Positions 34,855-43,954 of a stretch of DNA of 64,000 nucleotides are shown here, piece after piece. Every line of letters starts with the position of its first letter. Position 1 is the first letter of the stretch. Below the pieces are notes generated by a model that worked only from the letters and a program-made list of their open reading frames with translations, was not told the DNA's origin and did no database searches. The DNA is from Sphingobium sp. HWE2-09. Its GTDB lineage: Bacteria; Pseudomonadota; Alphaproteobacteria; Sphingomonadales; Sphingomonadaceae. The stretch covers positions 372,001 to 436,000 of the forward strand of contig NZ_JAYKZX010000003.1 of assembly GCF_035989265.1 (NCBI RefSeq), given 5' to 3'. The translations under genes and the position numbers were made by a program.

Positions 34855-37800
34855 TGCAATTGTCCGATCTTTCGGTTCGCCGTCCGGTCTTCGCCGCGGT
34901 CGTCGCGGTCCTGCTCTGCATCGTCGGCATCGTCGGCTATATGAGCCTGTCGGTGCGCGAATATCCCGACACCGATCCGCCGATCGTGTCGGTCGAAACC
35001 AGCTATACCGGCGCGGCGGCGTCCGTCGTGGAAAGCCGCATCACCCAGTTGATCGAGGATGCGGTCGCTGGCGTGCAGGGCATTCAGACGATCACGTCCA
35101 CGTCGCAGGACGGCACGTCCAACATCAACATCGAGTTCGATCCCTCGCGCGATATCGACACCGCCGCCAACGATGTGCGCGACCGCGTGGGGTCCGTGAC
35201 GGAAGACCTGCCCGAAGACGCGCTGGCGCCCGAAATCCGCAAGGTCGATTCGGATGCGCGCGCCATCCTCTTCCTCGCCTTTTCCCGCCCCGGCTGGACG
35301 CCGATCCAGATCAGCGATTATCTCGACCGCAATGTCGCTGATCGCTTCGCCGCGATCGACGGCGTCGCCCGCGTCAACATCAGCGGCGAAGCGCGCCCAT
35401 CCACGCGCATCTGGTTCAACGCCGAAAAACTGGCCGCCTTCGGCCTGACCCCCGCCGATGTCGAAGCCGCGCTGCGCAGCCAGAATGTCGAATTGCCCGC
35501 GGGCCGTTTCGAATCCAAGGACCAGAACCAGACCCTGCGCGTCGAGCGTCCCTTCGCCACCCCGGCGGAATTTTCCGGGCTGGTGGTGGGGCGCGGCACC
35601 GATGGCTATCAGGTGCGTCTGGGCGATGTCGCCCGGATCGAGGAAGGGGCGGAAAATCCCTATACCAGCTTCCGGTCGAACCAGGGCACGGCGATCGGCA
35701 TCGGCATCATTCGCCAATCGGGCGCGAACACGCTGGACGTGGCGCAAAAGGCCAAGGCGCTGATCAAGGAATTGGAACCGTCCCTGCCGCAGGGGATGCA
35801 TGTCGCCATCGGCACCGACGAATCCCTGTTCATCGAACGGGCGATCGACAATGTCTATGACACGCTGATCGAGGCGGCCCTGCTGGTCATCCTCGTCATC
35901 TTCCTGTTCCTGGGGTCGGTGCGGGCGACGATCATCCCGGCGGTCACCGTACCCATCTGCCTGCTGGCAACCTGTGCCGTCATGTGGCTGCTCGGTCTGT
36001 CGATCAACCTTTTGACCCTGCTCGCCTTCGTGCTGGCGATCGGTCTGGTGGTCGATGACGCCATCGTCGTGCTGGAAAATGTCTATCACCGCATCGAACA
36101 GGGTGAAGACCCGCTCTTGGCCGCCTATCTGGGCACGCGACAGGTCGGCTTTGCGATCATCTCGACCACGCTGGTCGTGTGCGCGGTGTTCGTGCCGGTT
36201 ATGTTCCTGGCGGGCCAGACCGGCCTGCTCTTCCGCGAACTCGCCATCGCCATGATCGCAGCGATCGCCTTCTCCGGCTTCATCTCCTTGAGCCTCGCGC
36301 CGATGCTCTGTTCCAAGCTGCTCAAAAATGCCGAACGGGGCCGTCTGGCGCGCTGGATCGATGATCGCTTCCAGCGGCTGGAGGATGGCTATGCCCGCTG
36401 GCTCGACCGCGTGCTGCGCAAGCCGCTGCTGCCGATCCTTGGCGTTCTGCTGTTTCTGGGCATCGCCGGTTTCGCCTTCACCCGCCTGCCCAACGAACTC
36501 GCCCCGGCCGAGGATACCGGCGTGGTGGAAGCGCAGATCAGCGCGCCCGAAGGCACCGGCTTTGCCCGCATGATGGCCTATATGAAAAAGATCGAGGATG
36601 ATCTGAGCTATCTGCGCAAGGATGGCACGCTGCAGAATCTGGTCATCCGCACGCCGTCAGGCTTTGGATCGACCGACGATTATAATGGCGGCAACGTCAT
36701 CGCCTTCCTGCGGCCATGGGAAGATCGCACCATCACCACCGCCGAAGTCGCGACCATCGTCAATAAAGTGATCGCCGATCAACCCGGCGTGCGCGGCAAT
36801 GCGGCGCCGCGCTCCGGCCTGGGGCGGGGGCGCGGCCTGCCAGTCAATATCGTGCTGGCCGGGTCCACCTATGAAGGGCTGGTCGCCGCGCGTGATCGCA
36901 TCATGGCGGCGGCGGCCGCCTATCCCGGCCTGATCAACGTCGACAGCGATTATAAGGAAACCAAGCCGCAGATGCGGATCGAAACCAACCTGTCGCGCGC
37001 GGGCGACCTGGGCGTTTCGGTCAACGACGTCAGCCAGGCGCTGCAAAGCCTGCTTGGGTCGCGTCGCGTCGGCACCTATGTTGACCGGGGCGAGGAATAT
37101 CGCGTGCTCGTGCAGGCGGATGAGGATGGCCGCCGCAACGTCGCCGATCTGGAGCGCATCAACGTCCGATCCCGCACCGGTGCATTGGTCCCGCTGTCCG
37201 CGCTCGTCACCGTCCGCGAAGTCGCCGGGCCGCGTCAGCTCAACCGCTATAACAAGCTGCGCGCCATCACCCTGACCGCCGCACTGGCGCCCGGCACCTC
37301 GCTGGGGGAGGCGCTGGCGTTTCTTGAGGATCAGGCGCGCCAGTCGCCCGAAGTGCTCGCGATCGGCTATCGTGGCGAAAGCCAGTCGCTGCGCGAAACC
37401 GGCGGGTCGATCTGGCTGGTCTTCGGCCTCACCATCCTGATCGTCTATCTGCTGCTTGCCGCCCAGTTCGAAAGTTTCATCCATCCCGGCGTCATCATCG
37501 CCACCGTGCCGCTGGCTGTGGCGGGCGGCGCGCTGGGGCTGGCGATCACCGGCGGGTCGATCAACCTCTACAGCCAGATCGGCATCGTCATGCTGGTGGG
37601 ACTGGCGGCCAAGAACGGCATCCTGATCGTGGAGTTCGCCAACCAGTTGCGCGACGAAGGCATGGACATCGCCCAAGCCATTCGCGAAGCCGCCAAGCGC
37701 CGCCTGCGCCCGATCCTGATGACCTCCATCGCGACCGTGATCGGCGCTGTACCCCTGGTCATTCGCGGCGGGGCGGGGGCCGCGGCTCGCCACTCGATCG

Positions 37801-37958
37801 GCACCGTCGTGGTCTTCGGCGTCAGCCTGGCGACGCTCATCACGCTGTTCCTGATCCCGATCTTCTATTCGCGCGTTGCCAAGCGCACGGTTTCTCCGCA
37901 AACCGTCAGCCGAAAGCTGGATTCGGCGCTTAAGGATTCGCCGGATCCAGCGGAATAA
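34854..37958 (+). CDS. RND multidrug efflux transporter (HAE1/MexF type)
   Basis: 1034 residues, the normal length. N-terminus SDLSVRRPVFAAVVAVLL; twelve helices in the 1+5+1+5 pattern with two large periplasmic loops. The proton-relay aspartates lie in helix 4 (LVVDDAIVVLENVYHRIE), and the late PSSLAVAG-like part reads VPLAVAGGALGLAITGGS. It exports drugs or other hydrophobic compounds out of the cell, driven by protons. Co-transcribed with the adaptor. Substrate range cannot be read from sequence. Confidence 0.93.
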   Translation: MQLSDLSVRRPVFAAVVAVLLCIVGIVGYMSLSVREYPDTDPPIVSVETSYTGAAASVVESRITQLIEDAVAGVQGIQTITSTSQDGTSNINIEFDPSRDIDTAANDVRDRVGSVTEDLPEDALAPEIRKVDSDARAILFLAFSRPGWTPIQISDYLDRNVADRFAAIDGVARVNISGEARPSTRIWFNAEKLAAFGLTPADVEAALRSQNVELPAGRFESKDQNQTLRVERPFATPAEFSGLVVGRGTDGYQVRLGDVARIEEGAENPYTSFRSNQGTAIGIGIIRQSGANTLDVAQKAKALIKELEPSLPQGMHVAIGTDESLFIERAIDNVYDTLIEAALLVILVIFLFLGSVRATIIPAVTVPICLLATCAVMWLLGLSINLLTLLAFVLAIGLVVDDAIVVLENVYHRIEQGEDPLLAAYLGTRQVGFAIISTTLVVCAVFVPVMFLAGQTGLLFRELAIAMIAAIAFSGFISLSLAPMLCSKLLKNAERGRLARWIDDRFQRLEDGYARWLDRVLRKPLLPILGVLLFLGIAGFAFTRLPNELAPAEDTGVVEAQISAPEGTGFARMMAYMKKIEDDLSYLRKDGTLQNLVIRTPSGFGSTDDYNGGNVIAFLRPWEDRTITTAEVATIVNKVIADQPGVRGNAAPRSGLGRGRGLPVNIVLAGSTYEGLVAARDRIMAAAAAYPGLINVDSDYKETKPQMRIETNLSRAGDLGVSVNDVSQALQSLLGSRRVGTYVDRGEEYRVLVQADEDGRRNVADLERINVRSRTGALVPLSALVTVREVAGPRQLNRYNKLRAITLTAALAPGTSLGEALAFLEDQARQSPEVLAIGYRGESQSLRETGGSIWLVFGLTILIVYLLLAAQFESFIHPGVIIATVPLAVAGGALGLAITGGSINLYSQIGIVMLVGLAAKNGILIVEFANQLRDEGMDIAQAIREAAKRRLRPILMTSIATVIGAVPLVIRGGAGAAARHSIGTVVVFGVSLATLITLFLIPIFYSRVAKRTVSPQTVSRKLDSALKDSPDPAE

Positions 37959-37983
37959 CTGGCTTTTTGGAGCTACGTTGCCG

Positions 37984-38535
37984 ATGAACGAGATTGCGTC
38001 CCCCGGTCAGTTGCGTCTTGCCTATCTGCGTTGGGCGCTGGTCACGGTGCCAGCGATCGTCTTTTTGGGTTTCCTGTCGGGCCGCATGGCCAATAGCGGC
38101 TATGGCAATCGTTGGTTCGACGCGCTGGAAAAGCCCGCCCTGATGCCGCCGGGCTGGGCGTTTGGCGTCGCCTGGACCATCCTTTACGTCATGATGGCGC
38201 TGGCCTTCGCCATCGTGCTGCATGCGCGCGGTGCGCAGGGGCGTGGCGGGGCGATCGCCCTGTTCCTGGTCCAGCTTCTGCTTAATCTCTGCTGGTCGCC
38301 ACTCTTTTTTCGCGCGCATCAGGTCGGCAGTGCGCTGGCGCTGATCCTCATCCTGTTCATCCTGGTGGCCGTAACGACCGCGCTTTTCTGGCGGATTCGG
38401 CGCTTTGCAGGCGTGCTGTTGCTGCCCTATCTGGCGTGGCTGGCCTTCGCCTCCTTCCTCAACTATGAGATCGGCCGCCTGAACCCGGATGCAGCGACCC
38501 TTGTCGCCCCGGCACTCAAGGCCCAACTTAGATAG
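37984..38535 (+). CDS. tspO: TspO/MBR family tryptophan-rich sensory protein
   Basis: 183 residues from ATG 37984 with five membrane helices. TspO signatures: WFDALEKPALMPPGWAFGV, WTILYVMMALA, LLLNLCWSPLFF and LPYLAWLAFASFLNYEI. It binds porphyrins and related ligands and is often linked to oxygen or stress control. It lies 25 nt behind the RND pump, so it may be read from the same transcript. No terminator is visible between them. Confidence 0.9.
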   Translation: MNEIASPGQLRLAYLRWALVTVPAIVFLGFLSGRMANSGYGNRWFDALEKPALMPPGWAFGVAWTILYVMMALAFAIVLHARGAQGRGGAIALFLVQLLLNLCWSPLFFRAHQVGSALALILILFILVAVTTALFWRIRRFAGVLLLPYLAWLAFASFLNYEIGRLNPDAATLVAPALKAQLR

Positions 38536-38576
38536 ACCGGGCGCGCCGACCGCGTGCCGCAAGAAGGACAAGTGCA

Positions 38577-38876
38577 ATGCAGAGCGAAAACCGCTTTTTC
38601 GACGATCTGGCCAAGTTGGTGAACGGCGCCGCCGGCACGGTGGCGGGCGTGACGCGCGAGTTCGAAGCCAATGCGCGCGAACGGGCGAAGGAATGGATCG
38701 GCGGCATGGAGTTCGTGTCGCGTGAGGAATTCGACGCCGTCAAGGCGATCGCCGCAGCGGCGCGCGAAGAGGTCGAACTGCTCAAGGCGCGGATCGATGC
38801 GCTGGAAGGCAAGTCGGGCGAACCGGTGACCCGGACCGTCAAGGCGGCCAAGCCAAAGGCACCGGACGCAAACTGA
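38577..38876 (+). CDS. ubiK: UbiK-family accessory factor (BMFP domain, YqiC-like)
   Basis: 99 residues. An amphipathic N-terminus (ENRFFDDLAKLVNGAAGTVAG) is followed by a C-terminal coiled coil (SREEFDAVKAIAAAAREEVE, then LKARIDALE). This is the BMFP pattern of YqiC/UbiK, a membrane-bound trimer that helps aerobic ubiquinone synthesis. A basic tail follows. The start is ATG 38577 after AAGAAGGA. Confidence 0.85.
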   Translation: MQSENRFFDDLAKLVNGAAGTVAGVTREFEANARERAKEWIGGMEFVSREEFDAVKAIAAAAREEVELLKARIDALEGKSGEPVTRTVKAAKPKAPDAN

Positions 38877-38918
38877 TCGCATCTGTCCTTTCACCCTATG
38901 CGGTGATAAGGCGCGCCG

Positions 38919-39425
38919 ATGATGGATAGCGACGAATTTGAACATGGCGGCGGGGAAGCCGCACCAATCGACATGCTGGCCGCTTATTTCGAGGCGCATG
39001 GCTGGAGTTTCGAGCAGGTCGGCGAGGATGAAATCGTCGCGAATACCCAAGGGTCGTGGGCGCAATATGAGCTGCGCGGCATCTGGCGCGACGAGGATCA
39101 GGTGCTGCAGCTGCTGGCGCTGCCCGACATCCGGGTAACGGACGAGAAGCGCGGCACCATCTACGAAACCTTGGGCCTTATCAACGAACAGCTTTGGCTC
39201 GGCCATTTCGAACTCTGGTCGTCCAGCGGCATCATCCTTTTCCGCCATGGGGCGCTATTAGGCGCAGGCGGTACGTTGACGCTCGACCAGGCACAATTGC
39301 TGGTCGAAACCGCGATCGATGAATGCGAGCGCTTCTATCCGGTGTTCCAGTTCGTGCTGTGGGGCGGCAAATCGCCGTCCGAAGCGATCTCCGCCAGCCT
39401 GATTGAAACCCGCGGCGAGGCATAG
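38919..39425 (+). CDS. YbjN domain-containing protein
   Basis: 168 residues from ATG 38919 (or 38922). The fold is that of type III secretion chaperone-like YbjN: LAAYFEAHGWSFEQVGEDEI, NEQLWLGHFELWSSSGIILF and a helical end VETAIDECERFYPVFQFVLW. Function unknown in this group. It is 3 nt from the proC start, which points to joint expression. Alphaproteobacteria often carry it next to proC. Confidence 0.82.
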   Translation: MMDSDEFEHGGGEAAPIDMLAAYFEAHGWSFEQVGEDEIVANTQGSWAQYELRGIWRDEDQVLQLLALPDIRVTDEKRGTIYETLGLINEQLWLGHFELWSSSGIILFRHGALLGAGGTLTLDQAQLLVETAIDECERFYPVFQFVLWGGKSPSEAISASLIETRGEA

Positions 39426-39428
39426 GGC

Positions 39429-40256
39429 ATGACGCAGGCCTGGCCCGATCATCTTTTCCCCGATCATCTCTTTCTGGTCGGCTGCGGCAATATGGCCGGG
39501 CAGATGCTGGCCCGCTGGCTGGACTGCGGTCTTGATGCTGCCCACGTCACGGTGTTGCGCCCCAGCGGGAAGCCGGTGGCTGACGGCGTCACGGTCGTCA
39601 CCGACTATCCCGCTGCGCTGCCAGCCGGAACCACCGTGCTGCTCGGCATGAAGCCCTATCAGATCGCCGATGTTGCAGATGCGCTCGCGCCGCTATGCAC
39701 CAGCGACACGCGCATCGTCTCGATCCTGGCTGGCACCACCCTGGCGCAGTTGCGTGATCGCTTCCCCGCCGCAACGGACATCGTGCGCGCGATGCCCAAT
39801 CTGCCGGTCGGCTTGGGGGAGGGCGTCACGGCGCTCTTCACCGACGGCAAGACGTCTGCCGTCGCGCGGGATGCCGTCGACGCCCTGATCCAGCCGCTGG
39901 GCCTTGTGGAATGGATCGCCGACGAAAGCCTGTTCAATCAGGTGACGGCGCTCTCAGGCTGTGGCCCCGCCTTTCTATTTCGCTTCATCGACGCGTTGGC
40001 GCGCGCGGGTGAGGCGATCGGCATTCCGGCCGACCAAGCCGCCCGCATGGCGCTGGCGACGGTACAGGGATCGGCCCACATGGCCGCCCGCGCGAGCGAC
40101 AGCGCAGCCGTGTTAGCCGACCGCGTCGCCAGTCCCGGCGGCATGACGCGCGAGGGGTTGAACGTGCTGGACGCCGACGACCGGCTGATGGCACTGCTCA
40201 CCGACACGCTGGCCGCCGCTCGCGATCGCGGCGCGGCGATGGCGAGCGGAGAATGA
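39429..40256 (+). CDS. proC: Pyrroline-5-carboxylate reductase
   Basis: 275 residues. N-terminal NADP site FLVGCGNMAGQMLARWLD, then VLLGMKPYQIADV, RAMPNLPVGLGEGVTAL and the C-terminal signature LADRVASPGGMTREGLNVLD. It makes proline by reducing pyrroline-5-carboxylate. It is translated just after the YbjN gene. The gene ends 13 nt before a REP-like palindrome. Confidence 0.95.
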   Translation: MTQAWPDHLFPDHLFLVGCGNMAGQMLARWLDCGLDAAHVTVLRPSGKPVADGVTVVTDYPAALPAGTTVLLGMKPYQIADVADALAPLCTSDTRIVSILAGTTLAQLRDRFPAATDIVRAMPNLPVGLGEGVTALFTDGKTSAVARDAVDALIQPLGLVEWIADESLFNQVTALSGCGPAFLFRFIDALARAGEAIGIPADQAARMALATVQGSAHMAARASDSAAVLADRVASPGGMTREGLNVLDADDRLMALLTDTLAAARDRGAAMASGE

Positions 40257-40268
40257 TTTAGGCGGTCG

Positions 40269-40297
40269 GTGTTCCTGCGCAGGCAGGAACCCAGTCC
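40269..40297. repeat. Single REP-like palindrome
   Basis: GTGTTCCTGCGCAGGCAGG followed by AACCCAGTCC; one unit only, matching the left half of the pair at 51641-51724. It lies just after proC. Confidence 0.75.
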
Positions 40298-40394
40298 CGC
40301 TCATCGAACTTGCACAATGGCGTATCCCGCGATCTCAGGTTTTGCGTTACGGGCAAATAATCCTACGGCCATCCAAATCCATGCGGAGTCCATT

Positions 40395-40892
40395 ATGCTG
40401 TCGCCTGATATCCCCATCCTTTTGCTCACGACCGGGGGCACGATCGACAAAATCTATTTTGACGCCTTGTCCGACTATCAGGTCGGCGAAACCGTCATGG
40501 CCAAGCTGTTGGAGGTCGCGCGGGTCAAGCGGCCCTTCCGCATTGAGGAAGTGGCACGCAAGGACAGCCTGGAACTGGACGATACCGACCGCGCCCTCAT
40601 CTACGCGCGCGTCGCCGCTGCGGCGGAAAATCACATCGTCATCACCCATGGCACCGATACCATGACCGATACGGCCAAGCAGCTTGCCGGGATCGATGGC
40701 AAGACGATCGTACTGGTCGGCGCGCTGGCGCCTGCTCGCTTCGGCGAAAGCGATGCCAGTTTCAATCTGGGTATGGCCTTCGCCACGGCGCAGGTGGCGG
40801 AACCGGGCGTCTATATCACGATGAGCGGATCAGTGTTCCGCGCCGATCAGGTGATCAAGGACCGGACAAAAGGCGCCTTCGTACCGTTGTGA
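40395..40892 (+). CDS. Asparaginase-domain protein of half length
   Basis: 165 residues from ATG 40395 (GGAG upstream). It holds only the N-terminal asparaginase domain: LLTTGGTIDKIYFD with the nucleophile Thr and VITHGTDTMTDTA with the second Thr-Asp pair, ending in ITMSGSVFRADQVIKDRTKG. Full L-asparaginases have about 330 residues. Short stand-alone versions occur in many proteobacteria and are probably functional as oligomers. Activity on asparagine is not shown. Confidence 0.78.
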   Translation: MLSPDIPILLLTTGGTIDKIYFDALSDYQVGETVMAKLLEVARVKRPFRIEEVARKDSLELDDTDRALIYARVAAAAENHIVITHGTDTMTDTAKQLAGIDGKTIVLVGALAPARFGESDASFNLGMAFATAQVAEPGVYITMSGSVFRADQVIKDRTKGAFVPL

Positions 40893-40958
40893 ACCCTTAG
40901 ATGGCGTAGCTGTGCTGATATCATGGTCGTCCTGTCCGGCGGCCGCAGGAGATAACGC

Positions 40959-41861
40959 GTGAATAGCATATATCGATCGACCATGCTGGCGGCCCTTTTG
41001 CCTGTCCTCTCGCTCGCGGGATGCGCCACTGCGCCGGGGCGGCCGACCCAACCGATCGCGCCGTCCGCTCGCTATGTCGCTCTGGGCAGCTCCTTTGCCG
41101 CCGGGCCAGGGGTCACCGTGTCGGCGGACAGCCCGGCCACGCGCTGCACCCGGTCGCGGGACAATTATGCGCACCAGCTTGCGCGGCTGCGCCAGCTCGA
41201 CCTGGTCGATGTCAGCTGCGGCGGTGCCACCACCGCGCATCTGCTGGGACCATGGAAGGAACTCGCGCCGCAACTCGACGCGCTGACGCCGGATACCGCA
41301 CTGGTGACGATCACGATCGGCGGCAATGATGTCAGTTATGTCGGCTATCTGTTCGTGGAATCGTGCAAGGGCGCGCTGGGTCGCCCCGACCTCGAAAAAC
41401 TGTCCGCCATGTGCAAGGCGATGACGGGGCGGCCGTCATCGGCGGCGATTCCCGCTGCGCCGACCGAAGCCGCCTGGACGAAACTGGCGGCCGATATGGA
41501 CCGGATCGCGATGGAGGTTCGCGGGCGGGCGCCCAAGGCGCGGATCATCTTCGTGGACTATGTGACCCTGCTGCCGTCCGGCGCGCCTTGTCCTACCGTG
41601 CCTTTGTCGGCGCAGGCGATGGCGACGGCGCAGGCGACGGCGACCCGTTTGGCGCAGCTGACCGCCGACGTGGCGAAGCGCAACGGCGCCGATGTGCTGC
41701 GTGCATCGGCCTTGTCGCGGGGCCATGATGCCTGTGCGGCGCAGCCCTGGTCGAACGGCTTCGTCGCGCGTCCCGGTGTCGATCCGTTCACGCCCTATCA
41801 TCCCAATCTGGCGGGCATGACAGCCATAGCAGCGGCGCTGGACCGTCAGCTGGGGCGCTGA
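40959..41861 (+). CDS. SGNH/GDSL-type lipoprotein esterase
   Basis: 300 residues from GTG 40959, preceded by AGGAG. A lipoprotein signal ends in lipobox LAGC. The SGNH blocks are present: VALGSSFAAGPG (catalytic Ser), SCGGATTAHLL (Gly), TITIGGNDVSYVGYL (Asn) and DPFTPYHPNLAGM (His). Such enzymes hydrolyse esters of lipids or acylated sugars at the cell surface. Even cysteine content (TRCTRSRD, VSCGG, ESCKG, AMCKA, APCPT, DACAA) suggests disulfides, as in the secreted SEST group. Confidence 0.83.
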   Translation: MNSIYRSTMLAALLPVLSLAGCATAPGRPTQPIAPSARYVALGSSFAAGPGVTVSADSPATRCTRSRDNYAHQLARLRQLDLVDVSCGGATTAHLLGPWKELAPQLDALTPDTALVTITIGGNDVSYVGYLFVESCKGALGRPDLEKLSAMCKAMTGRPSSAAIPAAPTEAAWTKLAADMDRIAMEVRGRAPKARIIFVDYVTLLPSGAPCPTVPLSAQAMATAQATATRLAQLTADVAKRNGADVLRASALSRGHDACAAQPWSNGFVARPGVDPFTPYHPNLAGMTAIAAALDRQLGR

Positions 41862-41925
41862 CGGATCGGAACCGCGTCCTCCATCTATGCATTGTGACAG
41901 CAGACATAATTTGGAGGATCACGGC

Positions 41926-42168
41926 ATGGCGGACTATCAGGAGCGTCCCGCGACGACCACGACGACAATTATCGAGAAGCGCAGCGGCGGCGGCATGACG
42001 TTCGCCCTGTTGCTGCTGGTGGTGGTCGTAGCGGTCGCGGCCTTCTTCCTGGTCACCAGTCAGACCAGCAAGAACAATGCGGTAGAGGGCGCAGCGACGC
42101 AGGTTGGTCAGGCTGCCAGCGATGTCGGTTCGGCCGCCAAGGATGCGGTGGGCGGCAACGGCCAGTAG
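41926..42168 (+). CDS. Small single-helix membrane protein of unknown function
   Basis: 80 residues from ATG 41926, behind GGAGG. A Thr-rich start (ATTTTTIIEKRSGGG) is followed by one membrane helix (MTFALLLLVVVVAVAAFFLV) and a Ala/Gly-rich outer tail (VGQAASDVGSAAKDAV). No family recognised. A strong bidirectional terminator ends it 29 nt later, so it is probably a real transcription unit. Confidence 0.7.
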   Translation: MADYQERPATTTTTIIEKRSGGGMTFALLLLVVVVAVAAFFLVTSQTSKNNAVEGAATQVGQAASDVGSAAKDAVGGNGQ

Positions 42169-42197
42169 CATTGCTATAAGCATGATGCCCATAAAAA

Positions 42198-42230
42198 GGG
42201 GCGCTCCGATCATCGGAGCGCCCCTATTTT
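42198..42230. terminator. Bidirectional terminator between the small membrane protein gene and carD
   Basis: A perfect 12-bp stem (GGGGCGCTCCGA / TCGGAGCGCCCC) with a TCA loop. On the plus strand TATTTT follows; on the minus strand TTTTTAT follows. It ends both convergent genes. Confidence 0.9.
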
Positions 42231-42254
42231 CGTCAGCGATAAGCCGTTGGCCTA

Positions 42255-42782
42255 TCAGCCTTCGACCTTGGCATATTTGGGTGCGGCTTCGTTCAGGATG
42301 CGCAGGATCTTCTTGAGCGCAGTCGGTTCGTCCGTTTCTTCCATCGCGGCGAGTTCGCGGGCGAGGCGGCTGGACGCGGCTTCGAAGATCTGGCGTTCCG
42401 AATAGCTCTGCTCGGGCTGGTCGTCGGCGCGGAACAGGTCGCGGGTCACTTCGGCGATCGACACCAGGTCGCCCGAATTGATCTTCGCTTCATATTCCTG
42501 CGCGCGGCGCGACCACATGGTCCGCTTGACCTTGGGCTTGCCCTTCAATGTTTCCATCGATTCTTCGAGCGTCTTGTTGGAGGACAGCTTGCGCATGCCC
42601 ACGCCTTCGGCCTTATTGGTCGGCACGCGCAGCGTCATGCGCTCCTTTTCGAAGCGGAGCACATACAGCTCCAACTCCATGCCCGCGATCTGCTCCTTTT
42701 GCAGTTCGATCACACGGCCAACGCCATGCTTGGGGTAAACGACATAATCACCAACGTCAAAGGACAGCGCTTTGGCAGCCAT
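42255..42782 (-). CDS. carD: CarD-family transcriptional regulator
   Basis: 175 residues from ATG 42782 (AAAGG upstream; a longer open frame reaches 42860). The N-terminal Tudor-like RNA-polymerase-interacting domain reads FDVGDYVVYPKHGVGRVIEL. The helical C-terminal domain binds DNA and has KPKVKRTMWSRRAQEYEAKI and SRLARELAAMEE. It binds the polymerase beta subunit and stabilises open complexes, mainly at rRNA and housekeeping promoters. Order fdxA-carD is conserved in relatives. It is separated from fdxA by 244 nt with a possible terminator. Confidence 0.93.
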   Translation of the reverse strand: MAAKALSFDVGDYVVYPKHGVGRVIELQKEQIAGMELELYVLRFEKERMTLRVPTNKAEGVGMRKLSSNKTLEESMETLKGKPKVKRTMWSRRAQEYEAKINSGDLVSIAEVTRDLFRADDQPEQSYSERQIFEAASSRLARELAAMEETDEPTALKKILRILNEAAPKYAKVEG

Positions 42783-42947
42783 TTGATACCTTTCCAATTC
42801 GACCGGGGGACGGGCCGTCGCGGGGGCAGATGTGCAAGAGACATAAGCCGGGAAGTCCACGGCGCCACCGTCAAGACATGAAGCGTATTCTCCAAGGCCG
42901 GACAGGGGGATGTCCGACCGTTGGAGGTCTATTTAGCAGATTCGTAA

Positions 42948-42981
42948 CAAAAATACCACCCCCGGACATAAAGGCCGGGAG
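42948..42981 (-). terminator. Possible weak terminator after fdxA
   Basis: On the minus strand CTCCCGG, a 9-nt loop and CCGGGGG form a 7-bp stem with one U-G pair, then TGGTATTTTT. Weak, but placed 46 nt after the fdxA stop and before carD. Confidence 0.4.
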
Positions 42982-43026
42982 CGTGGCGCAAAACGGGACG
43001 CGGAAGGACGGCGCGGGCCGCCCGGA

Positions 43027-43365
43027 TCAGTTGCCGGTGCCCGGCTCTGGCGAGAAGAATTTCTCCAGCTTGCCTTCCACGCCATTCATGGCTTCGGCAT
43101 CATCCGGTGCTTCGCCCTTGACCGTGATATTGGGCCATTCGGCGGAGAATTTGGTGTTCAGCTCCAGCCATTTTTCCAGGCCGTTCTCTGTATCGGGCAG
43201 GATCGCTTCGGCCGGGCATTCCGGTTCGCACACGCCGCAGTCGATGCATTCGCTGGGGTTGATAACCAGCATATTCTCACCCTCGTAGAAACAATCCACG
43301 GGGCAGACCTCTACGCAATCCATGAATTTGCAGCGGATGCAGTTGTCGGTCACGACATAGGTCAT
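43027..43365 (-). CDS. fdxA: 7Fe ferredoxin FdxA
   Basis: 112 residues. Cysteine pattern of a 3Fe-4S plus 4Fe-4S ferredoxin: C9, C12, C17, C21 and C25 in [18 protein letters not shown], then C40, C43, C46 and C50 in [14 protein letters not shown]-terminal arm of about 50 residues is usual for alphaproteobacterial FdxA. It carries electrons for unknown partners. In relatives the S4-domain gene usually precedes it directly, but here about 1.9 kb of other DNA intervenes. Confidence 0.95.
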   Translation of the reverse strand: MTYVVTDNCIRCKFMDCVEVCPVDCFYEGENMLVINPSECIDCGVCEPECPAEAILPDTENGLEKWLELNTKFSAEWPNITVKGEAPDDAEAMNGVEGKLEKFFSPEPGTGN

Positions 43366-43954
43366 TGTCTGGCACTCTTGGCTTGGAAAAACGCGGCCCT
43401 GCTATGCTTAGGCTGGCCGAAGGTCAATGAGGATATTGTTGACCGCGGTTTAGGGACGGTTTTGCGGGCAGTGGGCCGAAGTTCACACCGTCGCTGGTGG
43501 GGTTGGATGGAGTGGCACGGGCGGGGCGCGGCGCGCGTGTTTATCGAAATATACAGTGTCGCAGGGGTAGGTCTTGCGGGGGTAGGGCGCAGTGCAGCGG
43601 CGTGGCGGGGGGGGGAATCTTCTGGAAGTTCTCATTCAGCGCATGAAGAGACTTTCTGGTCGATCAAATTCTCATCTGCGGTCGCAGGCTGGCGGAGCGG
43701 GGTTGACGATGGGAACGAGCCGGGTGGGAGGGTGGCGGAATTGGGGGGTAGGGCAGGTCAGAGAGGGAGTTATGATAGCGAAGATGGATGGATGGCCGAA
43801 CGGCTGCTTTCGAACGAAGAATAGTAAAGTTACCTGTCCGCCCGAACCGATATAGGTGCGCTTCGATGGGTGAGAGCCGTACCGGAACATGCCATGGCCT
43901 AAACCCGGCCACTGATCGACAAGCATTGTCGCGGTGCGCTTGGATCAATGACTG
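43366..43954. other. Gene-free stretch with strong G-over-C skew
   Basis: About 590 nt hold no gene I can support. From about 43480 to 43800 the plus strand is very rich in G and poor in C, with a run of nine G at 43607-43615 and repeated GGTGGG/GGGTAGGG tracts. The one long reading frame (43378-43824) has no ribosome-binding site and an odd Trp/Gly-rich composition. It may be the decayed edge of an insertion. Confidence 0.5.

Noticed and set aside
34119..36089. Long open frame on the strand opposite the RND pump (over 650 codons)
   Set aside because: It is the mirror of a well-supported RND gene; high GC makes such frames common, and it matches no family.
43378..43824. 148-codon frame in the G-rich gap next to fdxA
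   Set aside because: TTG start without a ribosome-binding site and a Gly/Trp-rich sequence produced by the G skew; no known domain.
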